This document shows positions 1 to 11,554 of a stretch of 64,000 nucleotides of DNA, piece by piece (position 1 is the stretch's first letter; the number at the start of each line of letters is the position of its first letter). Position numbers and translations under genes: made by a program. Location of the stretch: the NCBI RefSeq assembly GCF_003473485.1, contig NC_053042.1, positions 34,686,762 to 34,750,761 on the forward strand, in the 5' to 3' direction. This stretch comes from Medicago truncatula (lineage: Eukaryota > Streptophyta > Magnoliopsida > Fabales > Fabaceae). The notes below the pieces were generated by a model. The model ran no database searches and was not told the origin of the DNA. It saw nothing but the letters and a program-made list of their open reading frames with translations.

Positions 1-165
1 TTGTATTGTTTTGGTTCTATCCCCATTTTGTGCTTCACTAAGATCAATTGTTGGGATGGTTTTGTTAATTGGGATTTTGAAATTCCCTGGTCTTGTTTCT
101 TGTGGGAATACATAGTCCTCAGGCACAGATTTGATGCTTGACCGGTTTGAAATAAATTTCTCCAT
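1..165 (-). CDS. 2OG-Fe(II) dioxygenase copy 1, exon 1 (partial)
   Basis: The minus strand reads 55 codons from the ATG at 163-165 to the window edge. The sequence is the N-terminus of a DOXC-class plant 2-oxoglutarate/Fe(II) dioxygenase (hyoscyamine-6-dioxygenase-like/SRG1-like). Landmarks are VPEDYVFP at about residues 14-21, the RPGNFKIP block, and IPTIDLSEA at 37-45, which starts the DIOX_N domain. It aligns without gaps to exon 1 of the intact copies at 30.5 and 37.9 kb, where exon 1 is 207 nt, so about 42 nt of this exon plus three more exons should lie left of the window. Such enzymes oxidise small specialised metabolites or hormones in the cytosol; the substrate cannot be read from sequence. 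No break is visible in this part. Confidence 0.85.
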   Translation of the reverse strand, partial: MEKFISNRSSIKSVPEDYVFPQETRPGNFKIPINKTIPTIDLSEAQNGDRTKTIQ

Positions 166-251
166 ATCTCCTTGAAGTAGCTTGATTATGCTTTATTAGT
201 ATACAATATAGAGTGATAGTAATGGCTAAAACTGGGGAGAGGATGTATTTA

Positions 252-267
252 TGATGGAGAAGAACAA
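252..267 (-). promoter_or_regulatory. Leader motif shared by the 2OGD copies (copy 1)
   Basis: TTGTTCTTCTCCATCA on the minus strand, about 87 nt upstream of the copy 1 ATG. Nearly the same block lies upstream of copies 4 and 5. An A/T-rich TATA-like stretch lies further upstream at about 278-290. It marks a conserved 5' leader or core promoter; function is inferred. Confidence 0.4.
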
Positions 268-453
268 TGAATCACGTTGCATTATTATATTTTTCTGACA
301 GCTAAATGTGATGCACTATTATTATTGTTGCATTATTGTTGTTATTATTATTATTGATAAGGAATGCAAACAAATGTATGAGAAACACTTGTTAAAGAAT
401 TAAAATTAAAATTGAAACGAAACATTAGCTCGAATTGGGGCATTATTATTATT

Positions 454-877
454 AGGATATGCTAACGAGTGCACTAACAACAACCTTTAAGAACTTTATA
501 GAACTTATATATTGTTTTTCATTGAATAATTGGCTAATAAGTTTTTCTTTAAGTTTTTTCATTGAATAATGTCCTTAACAAAAAATTTAAGTTTTGCATT
601 TAAAATACTTTTAAGTTTTTGATTACACAAGTTTTACAAAATTTTACTATACTTGTTTCCTTAACTAATAATGTCCAGGGTATTAGTTAGCATTTTTCTA
701 TAATATTATTAAGAAATGCTAACAAATGTTTTAGAACTTAAAGTTTCTAAAAAAACAAAGTATTTATTAAAAAAAATCTATCTTTTGTGACATAAATTTG
801 CACAATTTTCAATGAACGGTTTTTTTTTTTTTGGTACTTTAACATATCTCTTTAAAGGCATTTGTTAGCAACATTTT
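454..877. repeat. Two adjacent MITE-like elements with TGCTAAC ends
   Basis: The first runs from about 454 (AGGATATGCTAACGA) to 699 (inverted TTAGCATTTTTCT); the second from about 711 (AAGAAATGCTAACAAATG) to 877 (inverted CATTTGTTAGCAACATTTTT). Both have AT-rich interiors without coding potential. Ends containing GCTAAC match a MITE style common in legumes. No target-site duplication was established. Confidence 0.4.
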
Positions 878-2430
878 TCATTAAGATATACATCCTTCGT
901 TAAGATATAGACCCAAAGGTGTATCACTAGTTCATTTGTTAGAATGATTAGACATGAAATTTTTGATGCATTTGTTAAGAGAAATGATATTTGTCTAACT
1001 ATTTTGTGACAATTTTTTCTTTTATACTCACATTATATTTTTTACGTTCTTATGTTGTTTTGGTTTTTATGTCAATATCTATTTTTTTTTTCTTTCTAAA
1101 TTTATGATTATTATATAAATAATTGTTTAAATATCACACTTCATATTAAAGAAACCGGGTAACGGTTTACAAATGCGTGTACTCTTTCGCATTTGGAATT
1201 AGGGCATCACATGGTGAACTGAACGTAATGATCTTTCACATGCAATTGTACTATTATTTTTCTATTTACAGCAAGAAAGTACATTCACGTTTAAAAAATC
1301 CATCAAAGTTGGGTCTCAAACTCAAACATCACCTCTGTTGCAACGTTCCGTTTAATAATTTTAAATTTTTTACCAATTATAAACTAGAATTTGTGGTCAA
1401 CTTAAATGTATATATTTACTATTTACTATAATTATAACACAAAAAATTAATCGGTATCTAACATGGTAATAACTATTTAATTGTACGTAAATTCAAGCAT
1501 AATGATTTAGATGATCAAATGATAATGTGTGTCAGGTTATTTTAACTATTTTTGGACTTTATAACAATAATTTTAGTCAGAAAATTATTATTTCTTGGCG
1601 TCATTCAAACAAAATATTTAAGTGGTATAAACAATTGAACACGTTATTTGGACAGAAAGGCACGTGGTCATAAACAATTGAACCATATCAGTGAAAACAC
1701 AAGTAATTATAAAATTAATTTTAACTAAAATTATGTTTACATTATTAAGAAAAGTCAAATAAATTATACAAATAAAAGTTGACTCAATTGATAAGGAGTT
1801 GATTTACTCACAATTTATCGGATCAACTTTCGTATATGATGACATCTTTAGTAAATGATCTATAGATATATTTGTAAACGTTTATTAGTTTTGAGTCTTA
1901 CGTCGACCCTAATGAATACATTTGTAAATACAATCAAGTGTTTATTTTTTGGTGATCATAAAACAATCAAGTATTATTTTATGAAAGTAAAATTCGAATC
2001 CGATAAGAGAAAATAAAATAACACAGTTTTCTATTTGTTTCAAATCTATAAATCTATATTAATATTTTAAAAATTTGAATCCTCTAAAATGAGTAAAATA
2101 TAAAGTGAAAAAATCAAATATTGTTATTTTAACAAACTTATTATTTATTATGATTACTTATGATATATCTACTTTTATTTTGTTAACTAATTGTTGTTAG
2201 TATTTGATTTACACTTTAAAATTAGTTGTTCGTTTTAGAGGAGGAATCAAATTCATATTTTATATTCATCCAAGTTTCACGTGAACATTTTTTTAACAAT
2301 TATCCCTTAGTATATTTATTAATATTAAATTAACAGCTTTTAAATTGGACCCAAAAAGATGGGGTAAGATCACAAGTCGCTGTACTTGCTCAGTTTTCTG
2401 TCTACCGATCGTACCATATGTTGGGTCTGT
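878..2430. other. AT-rich intergenic DNA, no gene recognised
   Basis: No open frame with coding character on either strand; the short frame at 1177-1431 starts with GTG and matches nothing I recognise. Poly-A and poly-T rich. Confidence 0.5.
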
Positions 2431-3129
2431 TTGGTTAACCCAAAAAAGAGCTTTTAGCTTTTAACTTATAGCTTATAAGTTCGTTTGATAAAGCTCTGTT
2501 TGGTAACACTTTTTCACCATAAGTTTATAGCTTATTTCACGAGCTTATAAGCTATTTTTCAGAAGCTATTCCAAGTAGCGTTTGAGCTTATAGCTTATAG
2601 CTTCTCACTTTTTCTTCCAATTTTATCCTTATTATTTCATTTAAATTGTATTTTTATCCATTATAATTTTTATAATAAGCTACGTAATAAAGACTGTTAT
2701 CCCTTTATTCCAATTTTTGTATATATATCAGCTAACCTTTTTTTTTTTTTTTGAAAAAATATATACCTTCGTTTTTTTTTTACGAAACAAAATACTATTA
2801 TTCTATTAGTGTTACTTTTTTTTTTTTTTTGAGGTAAGTGTTATTTTCTTTATTCTCTTTTATTAGTATTACTCTATTAGTGCTACTTTTTTTTTTTTGA
2901 GGTAAATGTTATTTTTTTTATAAATTGGAAACACTTAAATGATAATAAATATAAGATAAAATTTTAGTGAATAAAATTTAATTTAATTTATAATACATAG
3001 GATATATTAAATTAATAAATTTAAAGTATTTTTTTAAAGAAAAATAAGTTTACAAAATTACAAATACTTAAATTAATGATATAATTTTTATTATGAATTA
3101 AGAATACCCTTTACACTACTAAAAAAATA

Positions 3130-3345
3130 GCGTTTTCGGACGGATGTGTTTTTGTCTGAATTTTTCGGACGGATTTGGGACGGTTTGTAAGGAGCGTAAT
3201 TTTCGTCCCAAATCCGTCCCAAAATCGTGTGAAATTTTTATGACATGTTCAAAAAGCTTTTTTTCCCACGAATTTCGCACGGATTTCATTAAAAAAACAA
3301 ATTCGTCCCAAATCCGTGTGAAATATTGAGACGGTTTTCGGACGG
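3130..3345 (+). repeat. CACTA 5' subterminal repeat region
   Basis: Multiple copies of CGGACGGATTTGGGACG, AATCCGTCCCAAA and GTGTGAAAT-like units in both orientations within about 215 bp. Known CACTA elements bind their TNPA protein at such subterminal repeats. The open frames seen here on both strands are a by-product of the repeats, not genes. Confidence 0.75.
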
Positions 3346-3823
3346 CCAATATTTTTATTTTTATTTATATAATTTATTAAACCTACAAAGTTTGAAGGAC
3401 AATTTCATTTAAGCGGATGAATTCCCCCTTTGATATTTTCATCAAAATTGAAAGCAAAAAATTTCCCCCTTCAATGAATTTCCCTCTTTATCTTTTCATA
3501 AAAAATTAAACCCTAATATTATCCCTTTTTCATCTTTTTCCCTATTTTCACTTGAACTCAAAAGAACACTAACCCTAAACCCAACAACAAAATTTCCCCT
3601 TTTCATTGAAATCAAAATCAAAATCAATTGAAATTGAATCAATCAATCATGAAATGGAACCTTATTAGTGAAGTTCTACCTCTTCTGTTCTCACTGTGAT
3701 GTTTCCGTTCTTGTTCTCATCGTACATAGGTGTTGCTGCTATTCCAGTTCCTGAAATCGAATCTCACTGTTATTGTTTTCATCTCATCAGATTTGTTCCT
3801 CATCTCATTGTTCATGTTCATTA

Positions 3824-3931
3824 TATCACAAATGGGTCATGAAATTGTTTGTGTTTGATAACAATTTTCTGATAACAAATGGGTCATGAAATTGTTTGTG
3901 TTTGATAACAAATGGGTCATGAAAACAATTT
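3824..3931 (+). repeat. Short tandem duplication inside the CACTA element
   Basis: The units AAATGGGTCATGAAATTG and GTTTGTGTTTGATAACAA recur in two to three head-to-tail copies of about 50 bp, the last truncated. No coding sense. Confidence 0.6.
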
Positions 3932-5220
3932 TCTGGATAATAACCATGATTGTATGTGTTTGATTTGAACAATGTTTAGTGTTGGCTCATGAAATTGTTT
4001 TTTTTTTTTTTTTTGGATAAATTAGTTTGGTTTTTTTAGATTAAAGTTGGATTTGAATCAACTAAAATTGAACCCCATTAGTTTAAAGTTGGTTTCATCT
4101 TTTTTGTTCACATGTTTTTACTCATGTTTTTTTGTTCTCTGAATTGCTTTTGTTCTCAAATGGGTCACTTTTGAAACCATGTTTGTTCATATTCTTTCAT
4201 TTTCTTGTTTCTATTATGTGTTTTGGTTTCTTTGAATCCATAATTGAAGCCAATAGTGAAGAAAGGCGAACCACACGATGAAGAATCAGCCGCGACTTTG
4301 TTGTCTTCCAATCTCAGTGGTCTTGCGATCTACACTCTTGGGTGTCTTAAGGTTTGTTCATTTTGTTGTTATCAACAAGTAGATAGGATTTAAGTGTTTT
4401 CATTATCTAAATACGGGTCTTTCGAATTTTTACATATATTTAAGTTGGTTGCTGATTGGTTATAGAATCTGTAACTCCCTCTATAGGCGTAAATCATGAT
4501 GACTCATAAAACAATAATAATAATAAATGAGAAGCAAATCAGCAAAACTATGACAGTAAAAGTAAGAATTGTATTGGCGTAGCATATTTTGGAGACTCAT
4601 AATTTGTGGTTCTTTCTTGTGTAAGACCAACTTTATACAAGATTTAATTTTCAAATCGAACTTAAATAGGAGGGTTTGGAATACATTTTCCAAAATGGCT
4701 TGGGCATAAATCACTCCCTGTACAACATAAATGTTCCTTAACATTGGCAGGAGGAGGGTCCAATCTTTTTCTTTAGTGTAACTTTTCATGCCTGTAGGCA
4801 CAATCTGTTGGTGCTTTTTTCATGCTGCTATGTGTTTTTGGATTTTAGTTTTAGGTGTTCACTTGCTTTTTAATAAACTTTAAAGCGCTGGAATGACAGA
4901 TTTTGAAAAACTCAGGAATGGAAACTATTAGTATCATGTTGATTTGTTATTAGTATCATGTTAAATTTATTAAATTTTGAAAAACTTTATAGTGTCCACT
5001 TGTTATGATTTAGTTGTTTTATGTTTATTTGATTTATATGAAAACTATTAGTATCATGTTGATTTGTTAGTCACTTTGAAAATTATTAGTTGTAAATCCA
5101 TAGTGACATAACAAGTTAGCATATTGTGAACAGTATTGTAAGATCTAGGACATCATGGACACTTTACTATAAAAGTTATGAAATTTCTAGATATATACAT
5201 GCATTGCTAAATTTATTAAC

Positions 5221-7467
5221 ATGAAACAGAGTATGGGAATTCCTGAACATCGAAAATGGATGTATAAAAGACTTCTTCCCAATCGTGCTGGAATGAGAAC
5301 TGAATTTGTCAGTGGTGTTAAGAATTTTATAGAACAAGCAATTAGGCAACCTGAGTTTACAGATAATGGGGGTAAGCTTAGGTGTCCTTGCAGTAAACAT
5401 AGAAACATAGATTTCTTAACTCCAGGTGAGGTTACCCTTGATTTGTATAAGCATGGTTTCCAACCAAGCTATTGGTGTTGGGATTCTCATGGGGAGAGTT
5501 CTTTAAGCTCAAGTAGTAGAAATGCAAATAATGTGAACAGAGAAAGCACTTGCAACCAGCCGTCAAGTTTTGAGTCACAAAGAAATAACTATGAGGCTAT
5601 GATTGTTGATGTTATTAGGCCAGAAAATTTGGACCAATTTGAGCCACAGCAGGAGGAACCTCCAAACAGGGAAGCCAAACTCTTTTATGATTTGTTACAA
5701 TCTGCGCAACGACCATTGTGGGAGGGTTGTGATACCCACTCTGAATTATCTATGGCGGTTGAACTGTTGCCATTGAACCTGATGATGATGAAGGAATTGA
5801 GCAAGAAGGCCTTGAAGAAATAGAGCCGTATGGAAATGAGTAAGTTAAATATTATACTTCTGAGAAATTAATTTTTTTTTGTTTGTAGAAAATAATTGAT
5901 GCATGTATATTAACAATTTGTATTAACAGGTTCAATCCATCATCTGCTATTCCTTTCTTGACGAAATCCATTAAGAGCAAATTGGATTGGTTTTGTCCTA
6001 CATGGGGACATGCATCTCTTGACCAGAAGTTGTTATGGTTTACTGAATTTAAGGTAATAGTTATATAATTAGTAATATATTTCTTTAAGAAGAATACTTA
6101 GCTACAACGCTTTATCATATTTATGTAGTTAAGATGAATATTAGTGTAAAACAGTGCAAACAATGCACAAAGTACTTTATCTAAGTGTTTTTTTCATTGG
6201 TTAGATGTAATTTACTAAACAATTAAAGACTCTTGAAATTTTTGAATTTCTAACATGTTAATTGGGTGCAATTTTGTAGAAGTATTGTAAATGGCATCCT
6301 AAATATGATGCTAAGATTCGACAAATTTTTGAAATCAAGGGAGAAGCTAGATTCAGAGGTATGATGTTTCAAGAGAGAAAAAATTATGCAAAAAATTCTG
6401 AATACAGGCCAAAGTACATCCCTGAGCCAGTATGGAATCAATTAATACATTATTGGGCATCCGATAAAAATTTTAAGAATTTATCAGTGGCAAACACTGC
6501 AAATCGTGCTTCAACTCAAGGTAGCTCCATTCATACTGTTGGTTCTATATCTATGGGTGAGAAGGAACGTAGGATGGTAAGACACATGATATTTTCTCAC
6601 TAATTTATGAAAAACATATTGGAAATTTTCTCATTCAAGTTATGGAAAAAATGTAGGAGAATGAAATAGGAGTCAAGCCTCCAGTGGAGGAGGTATTTGC
6701 TATTTGCCATATCAGAAAGGATAAGAAATGGGTTGATAGTAGAGCTGAGCATGCCTATGTAAGTAGCTCTTTAACATTATATATTTATCTATAATTTAGT
6801 TATGATAATAGAGCTGAGAAAGGCAGAAAGCTGGCCACCACACCTGGTATCAAACAAACCTGCTAACAAAGCAGCCTGCGCACGGCAACTAGCCGAACCA
6901 AAACCAGATTTATCTATGATTTTACTAAAATTACAAATTGTAATTGGTTGTTAGTTAAATGACTAACATAATTCAAAATTGCAGGGAGCTTTTAAGAAGA
7001 GAAAAGCAGAGCTTTTGGAAATATCTATGTCTCAAAATCAAGAGGAAGAAGGATTGTCTTCCGAAAGCCATAATAATATGCCAGATGACTTGACTATTTG
7101 GAAAGAAGTAGCTCCTAAAGGTAAAAAAGGAAAATTATATGGTTTAGGTTCTATAGGAACAAATACTTCGAAGTATACTATTGGTTCATGCTCGAATGCC
7201 TTTAAGGAAAAAAACATGGAACAAGAGCTCTTAAAATGGAAAGAAAAGGTAAAAGAGCAAGAACGTATAAACCAAGAGCAAAAACAAAAATTAGAGCAGC
7301 AACAAAAAAGAATTGAGTCAAATGAAAGCATGCTTGCAACTTTATTTGAAAAGTTGAATATGCCATTGCCTCCAAACTTTGCTTGTGCGACACCTATGCA
7401 AGATGAACCAAATGATGTTGGTGAAGCCTCTAATGAAAACAATGATGATAATTTTGGATTTGAATGA
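5221..7467 (+). pseudogene. CACTA transposase remnant: Transpos_assoc fused to Transposase_24-like
   Basis: The first part (from 5221) is a transposase-associated domain: WMYKR at residues 14-18, a CPC at 58-60, HGFQPSY at 79-85 and WDSHGE at 88-93, then an EGCDTHSELS block. Directly after it the frame turns (about 5755-5770) into an acidic linker (EPDDDEGIEQEG) ending at donor 5839. Likely following exons are 5930-6053, 6280-6576, 6657-6758 and 6985-7467, each with GT..AG borders. They encode a Transposase_24-like (plant Ptta/En-Spm) protein with PPVEEVF and HIRKDKKWVDSRAEHAY, a coiled coil rich in K, E and Q, and a C-terminal end at GFE. The large DDE domain that normally follows Transpos_assoc is missing. 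The fusion point and the frame change look like an internal deletion. Confidence 0.8.
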
Positions 7468-7949
7468 TAAGTTTGGCCCAACTGATTTTCTGTTGTTCAA
7501 CTGTTTTGTGGTTGTTGCTACCAGTTTCTCTGTTTTTTTTTTTGATGAATTATGTGTTTGACTACTGTCTTGTATTTGGCTTTGTCATGGGAGTTCCTTT
7601 TGGTTGGAGTTATGTTGTCTCCCCTATCCCTGCTAGTGCACTTCATTGTGTTACTTTTATTGTTGAGTATTGACTAATGAACAATTTAGCCATGTTAGTT
7701 TGTGATATACTGAGTTAGAACATTGAGCACTTATATAAATCTAGTTTATATAATTTTGTTTCAGACAATGAGCATTTGTTTACTCTTGAATTATTATTTA
7801 TTTTTATTTAATTTAGTATGTATTATTGAATATCAATTTTACATATTGGAATTTATCCCAAAATCATTAAAAAATATGAATTGTGGCAATTTTGTACAGG
7901 AAAAAAAAATTATAACCACAATTGAAAAGCGTGGAAAATATTTTAAAGC

Positions 7950-8410
7950 AATTTAAATCCGTCCGAAAATCGTTTGAAAAATTATCTAGAATCCGTCTGA
8001 AAACCGTAGGAAATTATAACTCAGTTCCGTCTGAAAATCGTAGAAGGAAATTATAACTCAGTTCAGTCTGAAAATCGTAGGAAATTAAATTAAATTCCGT
8101 TTGAAATCCGTAGGAAATTATAACTCAGTTCCGTCTGAAAATCGTAGGAAATTAAATTAAATTCCGTCTGAAATCCGTTTGAAATTTTGTCCAATATCCC
8201 ACAACTGTGTTTGTGCGAAAACCGTACGAAATCCGTCTGAAATATATTTCGGACGGAATTTGGGACGAAAATACGATTTGCGACGCGGCTTTTTCGGACA
8301 ACACCCAATCTGTCCGAATTCCGTCCGAAATAGCATTTCCGTCCGAATTTCGTGGGAAAGTTCCGTAAATTCCGTCCCAAAACCGTCCGAAATTTCGTCC
8401 GAAAATGACC
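7950..8410 (+). repeat. CACTA 3' subterminal repeat array
   Basis: Tandem units of CCGTCTGAAAATCGTAGG followed by AAATTATAACTCAGTT or AAATTAAATTAAATT (about 8000-8170), then dense CCGTCCGAAA/TTTCGGACGG motifs up to the terminus. This is the mirror of the 5' subterminal region. Confidence 0.75.
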
Positions 8411-8639
8411 TTTTTTTAGTAGTGTTATGTCATTTTACACTTATCAGCTAGTTGAACCGCTATTTTTACCAAACACTTCAGTTAGCTTATCAGCTAAAAG
8501 CTATCAGCTAGCTTATCAGCTATCCGCTATTTTTACCAAACAGAGCCGTTGTCTTTTATTCATCATCAGTGGATCTTATCTTTTGATGGGCTTGACTGCT
8601 ATTCCAATAAAATTGTGATTGTTCACTTGTTCTGTTGTG

Positions 8640-8931
8640 TTTCTAGTTTTGGGTGTTATCGTTTTCTATCTCCATATATGACACGTGAAACGAGGGATCA
8701 AAAGTTGAGGAATATGAAATTACAATGACGTAATTTATACAGATTCTGCTGACGTGATTGAATGAAGGATCAAAAGTGGAGGAATATGAAATTTATCGTT
8801 TTCTACTTTTGATTTGTGTTTATAATTGTTTCATACACTTTGTTTTGGTTGCTTGATTATTCCTTACTCCACACACATCAAGTTTGTTATTGGTGTGAGT
8901 TTTCATCGAATTCACAACAGGATTGTTCTTG
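8640..8931 (+). repeat. LTR relic (U5-like end), plus orientation
   Basis: The stretch 8826-8925 (ACACTTTGTTTTGGTTGCTT ... TTTTCATCGAATTCACAAC) is about 100 bp and closely matches, in opposite orientation, 18695-18800. It reads like the U5/3' end of a Copia-type LTR. No internal retroelement domain is adjacent, so it is a fragment. Confidence 0.4.
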
Positions 8932-10389
8932 TTGATTCCACTCAAGTAACATATTTAGTTTTACGGGTACAATTTGGTCAAATTGCAAATTGTGAATTTA
9001 TTCATGAACAAAAACGAAAACCAACGTTTGATTTACAGAAAAAAAAAATAGTGACCCATTTAGCATAGAAAATTGAAATAAAAAATGTAGGAAGAGAGAA
9101 GAAAAATATTTAGAGCAGTTTGTGAAGATTTGTGTGATTAAGTTGTTGGAACGGTAACCAGCCAAAGTTTGTCTCATCTCATCTTGCCATAATTACTTGT
9201 CCTAGTAAAGGAGTGTTCTTGTTGATTCCATCAGAACAAAAATGGTTGTTGTAGTAATTTCAAGCAATTACAATGAAGAGTTAATGTCAAAATTGGTGGT
9301 GCTGGTGGGGTTTATTTGTGTTGGTTGATGATTGTAAGGTTGAAGACAAAGGGGAAAAAATTCAGTGTAGAGAGACTATGATAAAATCAATGTTCCTTTT
9401 TAATCTAACGGTAAACATTTACTTTCCCATGATGGGAAACAACTCTCCTTTCCCATGTTAAACCTCACCGAAATTACAAGAACATAATCTGAATTTTGCC
9501 ACAAATAAAAGGCTTCAATTGTTAGGGGAAAATGTAACGTTCAATATGAGCGCTTGAGATCCGAACCGATAGCCCCACCTTAGCTGTAAATTGATGTGGA
9601 GACTAACAAACTCCACCTCAAGAGAGCAGAAAAATGGTGAGACTCCCACAACTCCGGGAGTAAAACATCAATCTTTCTCAACTTGACCGTTGTTAAAGAT
9701 CTCACAATAAAGCGTAAAAACTTCAATTTTTGCTCGCTTTAAGCCAACACAAAAGAGTTCCTTTGATCAATCATAGTCATTGTTGATCAATATATCCTGC
9801 TTAGGATCTCGATCGAATATGGATATACAAAAGTTAATATTATTTTTATCATTTCATTTTAAATTAGTTGTCGATATTAAAAATTGGGCTATTTGTTAGA
9901 TCATTTTTATTATTATTTTAATTATATACTGTTCATGAATATTAAAAATATTATCACATTATCATTATTATAAAAATAATAATTTCAAATTACATACACA
10001 AAATATTTCATGAATTGATAATTTAAATTGGTCAAACCTAACACATTTTGAATAATTTTTAGAATGTATTTGTTTTTCCTTCTTATTTTCATTTTCAAGA
10101 AATGAAAATATGAAATAAACAGTTAAACTGATGGCAGAGCATCATGCGATATTTTTGCTATGTTTTTAGTAATTTTTCTTTGCATTTGAAGACAAATAAG
10201 ATGAGAGTTAGAGGAGTTGTTGATAATTTTAGAAATATATTGTATTGTTTTCAATCGAGACATTGTAATTCAGTTTTATCCAAGATCATACAACTCCATA
10301 GGTGTTTTGAGTGTTTTGTAGTGAGGAATCATGTAAATCATCAAATCAAGACATCATGTGAAGGATCAAGGATGAAGAATTGAAGATCA
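8932..10389. other. Intergenic, no gene recognised
   Basis: No convincing coding frame. About 9530-9720 is less AT-rich and repeat-like but I could not place it. Confidence 0.45.
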
Positions 10390-11440
10390 AGGGTTCTTAA
10401 AAGGTTGTTGAAGACAATACAAAGTGAAGAAAATTGATTTCAAGTTCCTAGGTGTTTTCAGGCAAAAGAACGATCGAAAACAGGAAGAAAACGCAAGAAA
10501 TCGCACCTGAGAGGCTGCCTCAGGCGCCCTGCGCCTGGGAGTGGTTTGGGGAAGCATTTTGCTTCTGCCCCAGGCACCCCGCGCTCAGTTTTCTCGACTT
10601 AAACCCTAAGCAACCCATGCTATAAATAGATTCGTAAACATTGACGGTTCAGAACAAGGGTCAAGCATCATAGATTCATGGCGGAATTTCTCCTCCTTTT
10701 ATTCTTGTTGGGGTATATTTTTCTTTTGTTTTGTTTTGTTATTATGTATGTTGTCATGAGCAACTAAACATCTTGATTAAGGTTCCAGGATGAGCCCCTT
10801 CTTATTTGTTGGAATTTATTAATAAAGTTTTTATTCAGTTTATTTCTTTTGTTGTGTTGAGATTTAAATTAAGTCGTTGTTGTTCTTAATTATTTTTGCA
10901 ATTGGTTAACTACAAGAGTAACTTTGTAAAATGATCTATAGGGTAATAGTAGGCACTGACAATCCGAAAATCTCCAAGTTCATTGGTCTTTTATAACTTA
11001 CTATTTTTTAGGTTAAGTTTGTGTTGTCTCAGTATAATTGTCTTTTGTTAGCGTAGTACATGACTCTGATTGGTGCTACACCAGTTAACCTAGGAATGTT
11101 AGAAAGAATAGTATCATCGTGACACATTAAATCAATGATTCACGAAATAAATTGTTTGATTTCTTAAAAGATAAATATCATTCAAAGACGAAGGGGGATT
11201 CTAGGAAACCCTAATCGTCGTTAGTCATCTGAATCTCAAAACCCAATCTCGCATTGGGCAGAGCAATTAAAACCCTGCAATTCTAATCATCTTTTCTTTA
11301 CTTTTCCGTTTAAAATAAGTTTTGTTAATTATTAAGTTGAACGGCAATCTCTGTGTAGAACGATACAACTTACTACTTTATTATTTATTGCGATTTGGTG
11401 TACTTACCAATTTCGTAAAAAAACCAAACACTATTATTTT
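10390..11440 (+). repeat. LTR-retrotransposon relic with TATA box, plus orientation
   Basis: A GC-richer block with inverted CAGGCGCC/GCGCCTGG motifs (10510-10600) precedes CTATAAATAGA at 10620-10630. The end (about 11340-11415) reads GCGATTTGGTGTACTTACC, typical of the end of gypsy-like (Athila/Tat style) LTRs. A related relic in reverse orientation lies at 46.4-47.7 kb. No gag or pol domain is present. Confidence 0.45.
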
Positions 11441-11554
11441 TTTAAAGATATTTCTTCCTCTGAGTAAATCCATAGTTGTAATATAATTTACTAATTAAAG
11501 GGTTTAAACTGCCCCATTATTACATCATTATTTTTTCCTTCCACAATATTTCAT

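Larger units (their letters stand above)
3114..8424 (+). mobile_element. CACTA (En/Spm, CMC) transposon, internally deleted, intact ends
   Basis: The element begins CACTACTAAAAAAA and ends with the inverse TTTTTTTAGTAGTG. The terminal similarity continues into TTTTCGGACG on both sides. The element is flanked by the 3 bp duplication TTA (3111-3113 and 8425-8427), diagnostic of the superfamily. Subterminal regions are packed with short CCGTCCGAAA-type repeats in both orientations, the expected TNPA-binding arrangement. It carries a Transpos_assoc region and a Transposase_24-like region but no DDE catalytic core (TNP2/Transposase_21), so at 5.3 kb it is non-autonomous by deletion. The short exact TSD and well-matched ends suggest a fairly recent insertion. 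Confidence 0.92.
2431..8555. mobile_element. Older hAT-like or MITE element split by the CACTA insertion
   Basis: Left end GGGTCTGTTTGGTTAAC at about 2425-2441 and right end GTTTTTACCAAACAGAGCC-like (about 8530-8549) are imperfect inverted repeats (GG.TCTGTTTGGT). Both flanks are full of AGCTTATAAGCT-type motifs (2455-2610 and 8438-8530), which are absent from the CACTA element between them. This suggests one older element interrupted by the younger CACTA element. No clean 8 bp duplication was found, so the class is uncertain. Confidence 0.4.

Noticed and set aside
1177..1431. 84-codon plus frame as a small gene
   Set aside because: It begins with GTG, is AT-rich and Phe/Tyr/Asn-rich as expected by chance, and shows no domain.
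3119..3349. Frames on both strands at the CACTA 5' end
   Set aside because: They consist of subterminal repeats; the same holds for 8090-8451 at the other end.
7038..7481. 147-codon minus-strand frame
   Set aside because: Exact shadow of the Transposase_24-like exon at 6985-7467; its Phe/Ser-rich composition is the complement of a Lys/Glu-rich coiled coil.
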